64,000 nt of DNA from Pardosa pseudoannulata (taxonomy: Eukaryota; Arthropoda; Arachnida; Araneae; Lycosidae). This document shows, one piece after another, positions 1 through 13,148 of the stretch. The stretch covers positions 38,498,487-38,562,486 of the forward strand of contig CM063500.1 of the NCBI GenBank assembly GCA_032207245.1, written 5' to 3'. The stretch's first letter is position 1. Each line of letters starts with the position of its first letter. A program made the translations under genes and the position numbers. The notes below the pieces were generated by a model that worked only from the letters and a program-made list of their open reading frames with translations, made no database searches and was not told where the DNA came from.

Positions 1-302
1 AAATACAAATGAGTTTCCCCATGCCATGTGATTTTGGCAGTAACTAAAACTAGACCACTTAATGCCATTTAACCTATAAAAAGGATAGTTTGAAAAAATA
101 TTTGTTCCAGATACTTTCTGAAGCTAAAACACTTTTCCATTAATACAATTGGGAAATCTTTTGAAAATGGACTAAAAGCAATTTACATTTATGATTAACA
201 TTAACTTATAGACAGAATGCAGTGTTACATCAACTTATGAATGCCTGACAAGTTTTTTGAGTTAGTCCTCACAATGTTTTTTGGGAGGGGGGGAGAAGGG
301 GA
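1..302. other. AT-rich sequence without a recognisable gene
   Basis: No coding region or repeat with recognisable ends is seen before the SINE. A G-rich patch at 283-302 appears again on the other side of the SINE and may be its degraded target duplication. Confidence 0.4.
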
Positions 303-482
303 GGTTTGGTTTGGTTTGGAGTGCTACGGTCTACTTTTTTGTAACACAAGGGCTAATGAGACCGGGACCTACAGCTTAAAGCCGATTCCGAACGGCTACG
401 AACATCCATGCCACAGTGGGATTTGAACCCACGAACTCTGGTACCGAAGGCTAGCACCCTAACCAATTGGCCGTTGTTCGGC
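303..482 (-). repeat. tRNA-derived SINE (family 1), minus strand
   Basis: Read on the minus strand it starts with a tRNA-like head (GCCGAACAACGGCCAATTGG) carrying A-box-like sequence, then a B box (GGGTTCAAATCCC), then a body with GGCTTTAAGCTGTAGGTCCC and CTCATTAGCCC, and ends in a CCAAACCAAACC tail. The same unit occurs many times in the window in both orientations. It is a short interspersed element copied by RNA polymerase III and LINE machinery, not a tRNA gene. Confidence 0.85.
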
Positions 483-494
483 GGGAGAGGGGGA

Positions 495-1310
495 GGAACA
501 TATATTAATGATTATGAACCAGACAAGGCATGTTCAATACATGCCCTAGAATATTTCAGAATTAAGTTTTTAAAAATGCCTGAAAACTAATATAAGATAA
601 ATCTATTTGACAAAACCTAATTTTGAAAAATGTACATTTTGTCAAAAAAGTTTTTTGAGTGATCAAACTAAAAATAGTGAATAAAAACAATATTAATGAT
701 TATGAACCAGACAAGGCATGTTCAATACATGCCCTACAATATTTCAGAATTACGTTTTTAAAAATGCCTGAAAACTAATATAAGATAAATCTATTTGACA
801 AAACCTAATTTTGAAAAATGTACAAAGTTTTTTGAGTGATCAAACTAAAAATAGTGAATAAAAACAATATTCTAAACAGTACTTTCAGAGGGTTTAAAAA
901 TGACAAATATATATATATATATATACATATTTATACTAGCTGAAAACCCGGCGTTGCAAAAAAAAAGTTTTAATCTTCACTATATTAAAAAAAATTAAAG
1001 TTCCATAAGTAACTGAAATATCTACAAACTCCAATCCTCCATGCTTCCTTTAATTAAAATCTGCATGACTTAGCTATTAGGAAAGGGCAGCTGACTTTAA
1101 ACCTTTCAAGTATACGAAATATTATATATTTGACATAAAAGAAAACTGATAGGAAATCACATGAGACTGCAGATCGCCTCGATGGAGAAATTTAAAAATT
1201 AAGGAGTTTTTAATGACCTTTGATGAAAATTAAGTAGCTTTAAGGGCCCTTAAAAATGAAAGCTAAAATTAAGGAGTTCTTAAGGACTTTTAAGGACCGT
1301 GAGAGCCCTG
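495..1310 (+). repeat. Dispersed repeat with internal 188-bp duplication and a hAT-like end
   Basis: The segment matches 33764-34800 in inverted orientation; both share the stretch with ATTATGAACCAGACAAGGCA and the series of TTAAGGACTTTTAAGGACC motifs. At its left a unit of about 188 bp is tandemly repeated (starts near 507 and 695). The right end reads GAGAGCCCTG, the complement of a CAGGG-type hAT terminus. The left end is lost under the SINE at 303-482. Confidence 0.6.
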
Positions 1311-3002
1311 TAGTAAATGAAATATGACAAAATAGTAAATAAATATGAAACTTTGAACAAGTACATACATATGTAACAGTTTATAAATCAGCATGATATT
1401 TAGGCATGTTTTAATGTAATTTGTCTCATTATGTGATGTTAATATATGATTACCCTCTAAAATGCATAATGCAAAAAAAAACAAACAAATCACAATAACA
1501 AATTTTACAAAATACAATTATTTTTACAAAGTGGTACAATTTAGCACAATGTACAACCAAGTGGTATGTGAGCCAAAAAGGGGTCCCCCCCCAGAACGGA
1601 GTTCAGTGGGCTTGCAAAGCGTGGGAGATATCCCAAAATTCTAGAACCCTATTTTCTAGCAAACCTTGTTCTTTTCGGATTCTTAATAAAAAATAATGTC
1701 AATAAATTATATTTTATATAAAATGACACGTAATTAATATTTGATTATTTTCCTGTAACTAAAAATATAAGACCGCTGAATTTGATTTTCTAGCGTCCAT
1801 TTCAGCTGTGCTTATTTTAGATTAATTAGATTTAATCGCCCGCAAAAGCACTAACCTATTGTACTGAAAAAGCCCCCCATTCGCAGGAGCATGAAGCTCC
1901 AGCACAAGGCTAAGAAAAAATAACCATTAGATCTCAGAGAGAACAATAACTGAGATAAATTTCAGCATGCTCTGGAGGTTTGTTCATTTTGCCTGAATAA
2001 TTCGTACACTTTTTTAATGGAAAAAATTAAGCACCATTCAAACTTTTTAAGCACCTCTTATCAGAAACATATCAGATAAAATAATGGTTATTACATTAGG
2101 TTCAACAAAAACATGAACAAAAGAGAGTGTATAAGTGAGAAATCATTGTATTTCACAGAGACAGAAGTCAAACTTTTGGGTAAAAAAGGAGAAAAATGCA
2201 AATAAGAGGTAGTTAAATAACTATTAAAAATTAATGCTCTGAACAAGATGTTATTAATTTCATGCACTTTGTTTTTAAATCTAGAGACATATCTAAATCT
2301 TTTCATAAATGCAAAAAAGTTTTATAAAAAATGAAGAAAAAAACTTAGTAAATGAAAGAACAGATCTTTCTACCTCATTCCTGAGATTCACTATAAATGT
2401 ATAAAATGGAGATTCACCATTTATGGATAAATTAGCATTGCAAACAAAAGGAAAATCATGAGATCAAAATTTTCATTTGTTATAAGCTGGTTTGTTAAAA
2501 TAGGGATTTCAACAGTACACCAATAATTTAAAAGTCATTTCAAATAGCAAAGCTTTAAAATGCACTTCTAAACAAAACTTAAAAATTTTGTAACATTAAA
2601 ATTTGTTTTTAACTAGTTTGTAAAATTCTATTAATTTTTCTTAGATTGATTTATAATTAATGTTTAAAAAATACAGTATAAGTCTAATTTTTTTAAATGG
2701 ACAATTTCAAAAAATTTTTAATAAAAGTAGCAGATCCAGATGTTAAATATTAGAGGGGAAAAAAGGAAGAAAATGAATGAGGAAAAATGGAAAGTAAAAA
2801 ACAATTTAAAAATATTTGTTTTGCATAATGCAAAAACAAGTACCTATGTATGAAATATACCAGAAGCTAAATAAATTTTACTAATATAAACAACCACTCG
2901 AGTCTCCTAATCAAAAAATGTTGAAAACAGATTCAAATCAAAAGTTTCTCAAATATCCTAATTAAAAAATAATTAATAATATAAATGCGCATTATAGATA
3001 TC
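1311..3002. other. Intron or intergenic DNA, nothing recognised
   Basis: AT-rich sequence with only short, low-complexity open frames on both strands. I see no gene, exon with zinc-finger residues, or mobile element with definable ends. Confidence 0.4.
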
Positions 3003-3053
3003 AAATTTTTAGAAGACATTTCTATTGTTTATAGAAATGTCTTCTAAAAATTT
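3003..3053. repeat. Perfect 23-bp stem hairpin
   Basis: Bases 3003-3025 are the exact reverse complement of 3031-3053, separated by a 5-base loop (TGTTT). The stem contains AGAAGACATTTCTAT. It is too short for a usual pre-microRNA and looks like a small palindrome or a remnant of inverted-repeat DNA. Confidence 0.8.
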
Positions 3054-3369
3054 TTTAATTTTGTGACTGCAGAATTTCTTAAATAGCAATAAAATGTATA
3101 TCTCAATAATTGAGAAAGATACAATAATTATCATCAGATTTAATTTTAATCAATGTCTAAAAACTCATGATTTAAATAATATATGCACTGTATAAGGCTA
3201 TTTTTTTAAGTGGACAATTAAATTTTTTTGTTGTTTTTTTTTAAATAGCGATATTTCGGGACGATGATAGAATATGACGGGATTTTTTTCGGTATCTGAG
3301 AAAGGGGGTTCGAATTGTACTTTAGACTAACAGATTTGTAACCATTTAGTTTGGTCTGAGAGCGCTAGA

Positions 3370-3495
3370 GTTTTATGTTAACCGAAGGCTAAAGACATCG
3401 GAATTTTCTACTTAATTACTACAATTCTGAACAGCTACGAACAAAGAGCGGGATTCGAATCCGTGGCCGCGCCCTACCGATTCAGCTATAGGCTA
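3370..3495 (-). repeat. tRNA-like SINE fragment, second family
   Basis: On the minus strand the sequence reads CCTATAGCTGAATCGGTAGG followed by a B-box-like GGATTCGAATCCCGC. The tRNA-like head differs from family 1 and the body is short and degraded. Confidence 0.55.
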
Positions 3496-5243
3496 ATTTT
3501 ATCGGGATTGCCGTTAAAGTTTGATTTTTCATCAACTTCAATGCACACAAAACTTCAATCACTACAATCGAAAAAAAAAATTCGTCCCTTTGGTTTTGAC
3601 ACTTTGATCGTTATTTGGTAACTTTCAAACATCTGTACCGCCAATAAATAGCCTAACTTTTTTTTCGAGGGGAGAGCAGGTGAATATCCCACAGAAAGAA
3701 AATGTTAGAAAAACAAAGATGTTATCAAAACATGGGAAAAGACGATGTGTGTAATCCGTTCCACCATTACATAACTCCGTAAATGTTGAGAAGGAAAAAA
3801 CGAATAAAAGGAGTGAATGGCCCAAAGAAAAAAGGAATAAAAGGCGGGAATAGCCGGAAAAAAGGAGGAATGCCGTAAAATAAGGAATAAAGGAGTTCTA
3901 GAAAAAAAGAAAAAAGAGGAAAAAAATGAGCGCTGCGGTGTCTGATTTCATTAACACTGAACGATTAATCCCGAGCGACCTTTTATGATTTTCCTAGACG
4001 ATTTCGAAATATTCAAATAAAAACTGTCGGAAAAAAAATAAGGACTTTAGGGGAAAATTAAGCACTCTTTAAGCACTTTTTAAGGCCTTAAAAACGCGTT
4101 TCGAAATTAAGCAGTTTTTAAGCACTTTTAAGCACCGTACGAACCTTGTCGTGGTATTTTTTTTTTTTTCGTTTTTTAGATTTAATTTCTTAAGTGTCTC
4201 ACAAACCTTTTTTATAAATTGAGGATGGCTCCTGCAAATGTTTTCAGGCATAACTTTTTATGAAGTTATGGGCTTTTCAGGAATTTGAGGGATCAGGAAA
4301 ATTTGGCAATTCTGCAATGGTGAATGGGTGTTGGTTTGCTTGCCAGGATTTATGATGTCCGACTTGCAGATCCCTCATGCACCTTGTAGAAAGAGACTCA
4401 ATTGACGGATATATATAAGAATGTCTTAAGAAAGGAGTGAATGAGCATTGGGTGAAAAGATCTGTGAGAAAGGAAAGTTGGTTTGAATCAAGTCATTTGA
4501 GCCTCTTCAAATGACGATGGCGATCACTTGTACAAAAATAGAGCCAAAAACATGGCACAGGGCCCCCGGAACTTGGAATCCACCGGAAAATGCAATTCTA
4601 GTTCATAAGGCTTTTTCTTTGGTATATTTCTTAAACATATTAAGTTGCTGATATAATACTGAAATCTAACAAAAATTAATTAAAAGATTAACTCTTACAA
4701 CATGTTTATAAAATATTCTGTCTGTACTCACTTTTCAAATAATTAATCTAATATCAAAAAACTGTTTACTGAGAATATAATTTTAACAGAAAAAAGTAAG
4801 TGACTGAAAGTAATAGTGAAAAGTTAATTGATCAAGAGTTGAGAATGTCTTATGTTAACAGAAAAGTTATGATGTAAATAATTGCATATCATGGTATAAA
4901 TAATTAGTTTGTACTGTATCATGAGAAATACAGTTATCTGATCTTTGTATATATCTGTATGAAAATTCTTTTTAATGACTCTACCATACCTTCAAGATCA
5001 TAAAAGAAAAAAATCTGGTTACAGTATTATCCTTATAATAAATATAGGAGAAAAACATTTTATTAAGAGTAATTTTTAATTTTCCTGTATTAGTCAACAT
5101 TGTAGAATCCAAGTTCCATGGCTCCACATTTTTTATATGCTATGTCCTATCCAGGTCTTGCATTTATGATTCATATTGGCAAGTGCTCTTTAAATCAAGT
5201 ACTATAACTAAAAGGGGGGAGGCTTCAAATTTTTAGATTATAT
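3496..5243. other. AT-rich DNA with a mobile-element end near 4148
   Basis: At about 4040-4148 a series of TTAAGCACTTTTTAAG motifs ends in CGTACGAACCTTG, which resembles the CAAGGTTCG terminus of the repeat at 33764. Its other end could not be placed. No gene is seen in the rest. Confidence 0.35.
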
Positions 5244-6024
5244 CAGGGTTGGAAAAAAATCGTGATTTTTTTTTTAATCAGATGTATTTGATTTAAATTA
5301 CATTTTTTTATTTAAATCTGATTTTCTTGACTTTTCCTGAATACTAATTTTAATTGTTGCTTTTATGTTTTTTGCCATATACATAGAATAGCTTATTATA
5401 AGAAGTAACATCTTATCTATCTAGTATATTATACACACTGATTACCTAAAATTAAATGTATAAATTTTAATCTAAACACATTCCATTATTTTGTAATTGG
5501 ATAGTGCAAACTAAATAAGATGTAAATTTAAAGAATAAATTACATATTCTTTTAATGCAAACTATTTATTTTAAAAAAATCAATTATTTCAATATTTTTA
5601 AGCACCGAATTATGGATTTAATTGTTTTAATAAAAACACTAGCTCTGCTGCTTTATCCACTCCTAATTGGTTTTGATGGCTAGAATGAATACCAAAACAA
5701 GAAAACAGTCTTTCCATTCTAGCAGACGAAGCCACAGCTATTGTTATTTGGTAAACACAGTGGATTTCAAGTTTTGCAATACTCTCTTTACCTCCCATCA
5801 CATAAACTAAATTTCACCAGTCATGATCAATCATTGTACTACCTCTACTAGATACTTTCTGATAACAACCTCTAAATTCTTGGAAAGCACATATTTATTT
5901 ACATTAATTATTGGTATTAAAGTGCTGACTGATTCCCAATTCTCCTGTCTTTGGAATATAGGGTTTTTTTTTTTTTTTTTTTTTTTTTTGGAAAAATCAA
6001 CTGATTTAAATCATGCCAACCCTG
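5244..6024 (-). mobile_element. Internally deleted hAT DNA transposon
   Basis: The element begins CAGGGTTGGAAAAAAATCG and ends TCATGCCAACCCTG; the complement of the end begins CAGGGTTGGCATGATTT, a classical hAT terminus. Flanking 8-mers (GATTATAT and GAATATGC) agree at five positions, so the target duplication is at best degraded. It carries the C-terminal transposase fragment described at 5610-5801. At about 780 bp it is far shorter than an autonomous hAT. Confidence 0.8.
5610..5801 (-). pseudogene. hAT transposase C-terminal dimerisation domain remnant
   Basis: A 63-residue minus-strand frame contains ASSARMERLFSCFG followed by NQLGVDKAAELVFL, the pattern of the hAT-family dimerisation region (ER-F-S, then RLG or QLG with KA). 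Only this end of the transposase survives; the catalytic part is absent. It sits inside the terminal repeats of the 5244-6024 element and in the same orientation as those ends suggest. Confidence 0.75.
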
Positions 6025-8921
6025 GAATATGCATTTAGATTTACCTTAAAAGCATTTTAAAAGTTAACTTTGTGGGTTAGTCAATATTTAATTATTCAAG
6101 ATATAAGATTCATTTATTACATTACTGAGGGAGTCAAAATTTAATTTATTATTTTGACAAATTACAAAAATAAAATTTAAACATACCAAACACTGGTAAA
6201 TAACTTTAGAAATTAATATATATTACGAAGAAAACTAGAAAAATGTTGTTAAGAGCATAACCAGTACAATTGGCATTAGCATAATCTGGCTATAAAAAAA
6301 TTATGAAATATTCAAGATTAACATATTTTCTTTTGAGTTAATGTTCTTTTATATTAAATTTCATAAAGAATTAATAACAATACAAAGAATACTTGAAACT
6401 TTACCGCGTTCTTCAAAGAGATCATTATATGTTAACTGGAATCAAATTCAAAACATAAAAATTTTAAAGGGGGAAATCAATTTGCCAAAATAATAATAAA
6501 GAAAAAGTAGTGCCTTGATTGTAAACGATGAAAAGTACATAAGTTCAGCTATGATATATAAAAAGCATTTTGAAGCGTTCTTAAAATTTCAGATACTTTA
6601 CTTCTACATTCAAATTGTAATGTGCGATTAAATTAAGAGGTTTTGCTCTGGTCTTTATTGTCAAGTGATAGAATTTCTTTAAATACTTGTTAAGACCAAA
6701 TTTTATTAATTTCACAAATCTCAAATCCTTTATTTTGATTTACATTTAGAAAATATTAATCCTGATTTCTCACCTTTTTGTGAATATTAAAGAACATTAA
6801 AGAAAAAATAATTTCCAAAGAATACCTTTTTTAAATTGCATGACACAAAGTTTTAAAATTATCAATTAAACTAGCTTTTGGCAGTTGTTCCTCGAGACAA
6901 TGAGAAAAAACTACTTACTGTTAAAATCCAAATTATAACATTTCTTCTCTAATAAAGAACAAATTAATAATTTCTTATTATATAATGCGGAAAAACCAAA
7001 CTATTTCCAGTTCGTATAAGAATTACCGCCAAAATTACGTAACTTCAGCAGATGTTCTTGTTCTTCTTGGAGCGTCTGTGAGGTGAATCAGCACTACGAA
7101 GCTAAAATGCGCATGCGCGAGATGTATAGATTTAGTGGCAACCCTTGGTACGGTTGGCATGGCAAATGCCAAATCTAATCCTTGTAGTAACCATGTTGGC
7201 ATCATCAAATTTGTAGCCAAATTGTCGCCATGAATTGTGTATTTACATAGCTTTGAGTAATATGTTGCAAAGATCGATGTGAAAATTTTAAGTTATATCG
7301 ATGACAAAAGCTGATTTATACAAAGTAATAGTAATTATATTAAATACATACTTGACTGAAAGTGAGAAAATGCCATATTCTTGTAATAATGGCCAAGTTT
7401 TTATAAATTCACTCAAAAATGTTAAGATTTGCAAATTTCTTTTTTTGTCTTGGACTTTTAAGAAACTGAATGCAATGCTAACTTCAAGCCCGTAGACTTC
7501 TAAGATATGTTGCAATTTGAATACATTAAATAAATTTGTTAAGGATAATAAATAAGTTGTATTACAGTAAGCAAAATGTTCTTATAATAGCATTGTTGCT
7601 GATTTGAATTGATAATTAACACAATATTTATACCTTTTTCTTCTTTGTTTTGTTATAATGTATAGTAGTTTACATATAATGTATATATATAAACTAATTA
7701 TAGTTAATTTTCTGTTATTAAAAATGATAGATATTATCATAGAGTTTCTTTATATAAATAACATGGGTTATTGTTGATAAATTGGGAAAATATATTTTCT
7801 TATTTTAAAATTAAAGTGATTTAACACAATCATATGTCTTGTGTTAATATAAATGTTAAGTGATTGTTTTCTTGACAATTATTCCATTCTTGCCTTATTG
7901 GCTATTTGCATTATTTTTTATAGTTATTTGTTAAGTTTTATAATAGATTGTAGAAAGCAGTTTTTTTACATTATTTTATAATTTTAGGTCAACCTAAGCA
8001 TAGAATACTATTTAATTTACCACTTAAAAGTAAAGTTAATTAATAAAGTGAATAAATTAAATTTTAATATTACATATTATGTAGACTCATTGTAATTCTA
8101 AAAGGAAAAGATTAAACCTAGTACATAGCATTCTACTAAGTTAACATTTATATTACATTTTGCAAACCTAGTACATATTGTTTATAATATTTTCAAAATT
8201 GCTGAAATGCAGTTTATCAAACATATGGTAGTTTATTTTAAAACACTGTTATGAATAATCAGGACAAAGGGAAAAACTAATTGAAGAATCTCTTTAATCT
8301 ACAGTTTAAACATCCAATAGTGTATTAAATCCTTATAGTTCAGAGAAACATATATTAATTCTTTCTTGTCAGAGAAAATAATACATAAAAAGTGACTTAA
8401 ATTAGCTGTTACATTTTATTTTAGTGTATAATATGTTTGACAATGAAAAAGCTAGATGAATACTTAATGAATGCTGTTATAAAGAATGTAGGCAGCATTT
8501 AATTGAGTGTTTTTTTGGCTGTAACACATCAAAATAGAATTTCTATGCTTGTTTTATTATACAATACTTCATTATTTTTATTTTGCTTACATTGTTTAGG
8601 ACTTCAATTATAAAATTACTATCAAATTCGACATCTTTTGTAATTTTATACAAAAAAAGAATCAACAGAGGAGAGATAAGTTAGACTGCTGCGTTGAATA
8701 TTAAATGGAAAAATTTAATATGTTCGCTCAGATTACAGAAAAAATAGAAAATGCTATGACTGCAGATAGTTAATAAAAATTATGAATATAATAATTTTGT
8801 GTTAATTTTATCATCTTAATGAATGAACCATTACAATTTCTTGAAAAAATTTTCAAATCAGACATATGTTGAAAAATAAAAAAATCTATATTAGTTTATA
8901 TATTTTTATACACGACTGTTT

Positions 8922-8964
<43 letters not shown>

Positions 8965-10910
8965 ATTTTAAATATAAAACTATAAATAATTTACTTGAAA
9001 TTTGTGTAATCATTAAGAGAATTCAAAAACAATTTGAAATTTTTTTTAAACATAAAGAATGAATATAGTCAAAAAGGGAATTAAATGCTTGGTAAGCAGA
9101 AAGTTTAGTTAGTATCCCCAAATTCACAAATTAAAAAATAAATTAGATATATGTCAACAAAATTGCTTGAATTTATTATAAATATAAGAAAGGAAATATA
9201 CTAAAAGTTGGCTTTTTGATTTTCAAACACGGTTGAAGAATATGAAAATGATTTCATAGTCAAAATAATTTTATAGAATTACTGAGAACTATTAACAATG
9301 AAGTAACAGTGAATGCACTGTGTCTAATGTAGAATTTAAAAAAGAAATAAAATATATCTTGGCCAAATCAACAACAAAGATTTAATTGCTTTGCCAATCT
9401 AAAGTTTGGATAAAATGAGATGAGAAGTTTTATAATTTAATTTTCAAATTATTAAAATGTTAAGAAAATAAGGGTATAAAATTTGTATGAGTAAAATAAT
9501 ATTATTGGCAATTTTAAAATTAATTGATGAGGCAGCATGCATTTTAATAAGAAATCACTGTAAATTATGTCATTTACGATTGTAAAAAACTCAAATCAAA
9601 ATATTGTCAGTTGTAAAATCCTTAAATTCGTATCAAAATAAGTCTTGATTTTTTTTTTCTCATAGTATAACATTTTTAACCTTGTCACATTTTTTTTTTT
9701 TTTTTAAATTACGCCCATCCAAGGTTAATTTCGAGCATGTGATGCCTGACAGTTTGATAAATAAAAGAAATTGTCCCAGAAGGTGAGGGCGTCTCAGAAA
9801 ATGATAAAGCAAAATCTCTCCGGACGAGTCAAAATATGCTTTCTCGTCATGGGAACAGAGGTGTAAAAGATACAATGAGAGGAATCCACAAAGTGAAGCC
9901 GAAAAATCTTGTCAAACATGCTTTCCTTTGAATTATTTTTGGCCAACCGGAGCGATTAATAAAATAATATAGTAACCCTTATCTAACTTTCACAAAAGTA
10001 AAATAATAATAATGCGCCAACTATAGCGATAATGCGCTGACTATTATAAACATAAACTTGAATCAAGCTGCATAAAAAAATTAAGCATAGTTTGCGAGCA
10101 TGCGCATATAGATGGGTTTCACCATGCAGAAGCTAGTATGGAGGAAAGGTTATGGCGCGTAAACTTTCAGTGACGTCTCTTCAGATTTTAATGAGTTGAT
10201 GACTGCTCAGAGTAGGACCCTAAGGCTGGAAATCAGCCTCTATCATCTGTAACCATAACTGGTTTTCTTTTGTTTATTTTCAATATTGAAAGCCGTGAGT
10301 GTCAGTAACGTTTCGAGATTTCTATAGTCAATTATTTTTTTATTATGAATGTTTTGCATCTCACTTTTTTGAAACAAATACTATTATATACACCGTTTAA
10401 CAACATTAATAGAGAATTTTGGTTTATTTATTCACATGGGGAGGAAATTAAGTTTGTTTTCTGTCCTAAATTGGTTTAACTGAGTTATTTTATCCGAGAA
10501 ATTATTGTACATTAATAAATAATACATAGCGTTGTTCTAAAAAAATTGCTGTCATTTGCAGATGTTTCTAATAAAAATGACCTAAAAGATTTGAGCAAGT
10601 GTTTGAAAAAATTAACCAATTATTGCATACTCCAGGAGAAATAAAACATCTTGGATTAATGTGATTGTTATTCTCATTAGAATTTTAAAGACCCATTTCC
10701 ATATTTTTCTGCTTATTTTCTTAATCTCCCTTTTCCAGAATTGCGACATAAAATTCTCATAGTTTGTAAATTTAGGAAATGATCAAAACACTGCCAGTGA
10801 CACATAAATAAAATTCTTAGGAAAATATTAACTGAAGAGTTCCAAAAAGTATGTCCCAGATATCTGTTGTACATTAAAATTCATTTCAAATTAGAGGATT
10901 GAAATTCCTA
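6025..10910. other. Long AT-rich intron or intergenic stretch
   Basis: No zinc-finger exon, RNA gene or complete mobile element is seen. Two less AT-rich islands stand out: 7030-7250 (listed separately) and about 9690-10330, which contains GCGC and TGACGT motifs. An (AT)n tract lies at 8925-8957. Open frames here are short and low-complexity. Confidence 0.4.
7030..7250. promoter_or_regulatory. GC-richer island with a perfect NRF-1-type site
   Basis: TGCGCATGCGCG at 7108-7119 matches the consensus of the conserved promoter factor NRF-1 (called ewg in flies). It lies in a 200-bp patch much less AT-rich than its surroundings. Close by are GTCGCCATG and the imperfect palindrome TTGGCATGGCAAATGCCAA. 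This could be a promoter or enhancer inside the locus; no transcription start can be assigned from sequence alone. Confidence 0.3.
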
Positions 10911-12264
10911 AAGCATTTTCATCATAAAATTATTTCATTGTGTAGTAAAAGCAATTAAATATTAGCTCCAAATTTATTTATTAATTTTTTTAATAGTTAT
11001 GTCCTTCCATTATTTAACTTAATTTTTTTTTAATTCATTTGCAGAATGAAGAGTAAATATAGCTCTCTATTCCTCTGAATGAATTATGCATATTTGTGGG
11101 AGTTATCTTTTATCCTTTTCAGCAAATAATACTGTCTGTTTATTAACTATATAACATAAGTTTTGTAGATAACATCCTACACTTCAGACGTAGGCTTTTA
11201 TGCATTTGTATGATACATAACTAATTCTAAATTTTTATCCTTCGTAGTTAAAAGTTGAATTACTTCAAGTGATTCAACTTTTTCATTGAGACTCATAAAG
11301 CATTTTCATCATAAAATTATTTCATTGTGTTGTAAAAGCAATTAAGTATTAGCTCCAAATTTATTTATTAATTTTGTTAACAGTTATATCCTCCCATTAT
11401 TTAACTTACTTTATTTAGATTCATTTGCTGAATGAAGAGTAAATATAGCTTTCTATTCCTCTGTATGAATTATGCATATTTATGGGGGTTATCTTTTATC
11501 CTTTTCAGCAAATAATATTGTCTGTTTATTAACTATATATAACATAAGTTTTGTAGATAACATTCTAAATTTCAGACATAGGCTTTTATGCATTTATGTG
11601 ATACATAACAAATTCTAGATTTTTATCCTTCATAGTTAAAAGTTGAATTACTTCAAGTAATTCAACTTTTTCATTGAGATTCATAAAGCCTTTTCATCAT
11701 AAAACTATTTCATTGTGTAGTAAAAGCAATTAAAGTATTAGCTCCAAATTTATTTAACAATTTTTTTAATAGTTATGTCTTTTCATTATTTAACTTTATT
11801 TAGATTTATTTGCTAAGTAAAGAGTAAATATAGCTTTCTATTCCTCTAGATAAATTATGCATATTTATGGGGTTATCTTGTATCCTTTTCAGCAAATAAT
11901 ATTGTCTGTTTATTAACTATATATAACATAAGTTTTGTAGATAACATCCTACACTTCAGGCGTAGGCTTTTATGCATTTATATGATACATAACTAATTCT
12001 AGGTTTTTATCCTTCATATTTAAAAGTTGAATTACTTCAAGTAATTCAACTTTTTAATTGAAATTCATAAAGCCTTTTCATCATAAAACTATTTCATTGT
12101 GTAGTAAAAGCAATTAAAGTATTATGTCTGTCCATTATTTAACTTCTTTATTTAGATTTATTTGTTGAATGAAGAGTAAGTATAGCTTTCTATTCCTCTA
12201 GATGAATTATGCATATGTATGGGGGTTATCTTTTATCCTTTTCAGCAAATAATATTGTCTGCTT
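10911..12264 (+). repeat. Tandem satellite of about 387 bp, 3.5 copies
   Basis: The phrase AAGCATTTTCATCATAAAA (or AAGCCTTTTCATCATAAAA) recurs at 10911, 11298, 11686 and 12070, giving periods of 387, 388 and 384. The fourth copy is internally shortened and stops near 12264. Units 1-3 each end in a near-perfect palindrome (AAGTTGAATTACTTCAAGTA and its continuation) that can form a 14-bp stem. Copies are similar enough to be a fairly recent amplification. Confidence 0.9.
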
Positions 12265-13140
12265 TTGACTTTCAGCACAAAAGATGTGAAATAATCAAGA
12301 TACTCATGTTTTTATAACTTAAATAAAACTCATTTCTTTTCAATTTTTTATTAATGACTACCACTGTATAAAATATAGCTAATATATTTCTTTAATCTTT
12401 CTTTAAAAAATCATTCTAATACCATACAGTCCATATACTACTTTGTAATTTAAAAAATTAACAATTTCAAAACAATCTCATTACTTTAAAAAAAAAATTT
12501 AATCGTTGTTATTTAGTATAAATAAAAATATTTCATATCATTTTTTGATTTATATTGAAGCACCAAAATAAAAATGAAAGATCTCATAGCCCATATACTT
12601 ATTATAATTAGTAACTTTGATTCTTAAAATATGGCTCTTTACTGTGTAATATACCATCTTGAAACTACAATTATTTAAAAAGTAAAACTTACAGTTATTC
12701 GTTATATTTGAACGGAAATGAATTTATAAATATATTTCAGAACAACTCAAATTGGTTTTATAAGAGAAGAGAATTTATTAAAGGAGTAATTAATAATTTT
12801 CATAACTAACATTTATCAAGTGGTGGTAAAAATGATTATATTCAAACTCTTTTAGAATGTATAAACTCTAGAAATGAAACAATATTTTTTTTTTCTTTAA
12901 ATAAATTTTTTGGTCAATTTTTGTTTTTTAGAAATGAATATGAATTATTTTGAATTATAATGAATATATTTTGGTATTAAATGTTTTGCATTTCATTGCT
13001 TACATTATATCTAATTACTATTTATATTAGATGAAAAATTATTCTGACCTCATTTATTTAATAGTAGATTATAGGTAAATGATTTTTGAAATCATATATA
13101 AACTAATTAATAGTCTGTAAAATGCATTATTTTCATTATC
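12265..13140. other. AT-rich DNA, nothing recognised
   Basis: Only AT-rich, low-complexity sequence is seen between the satellite and the next hAT element. Confidence 0.4.
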
Positions 13141-13148
13141 TCTTAGAT

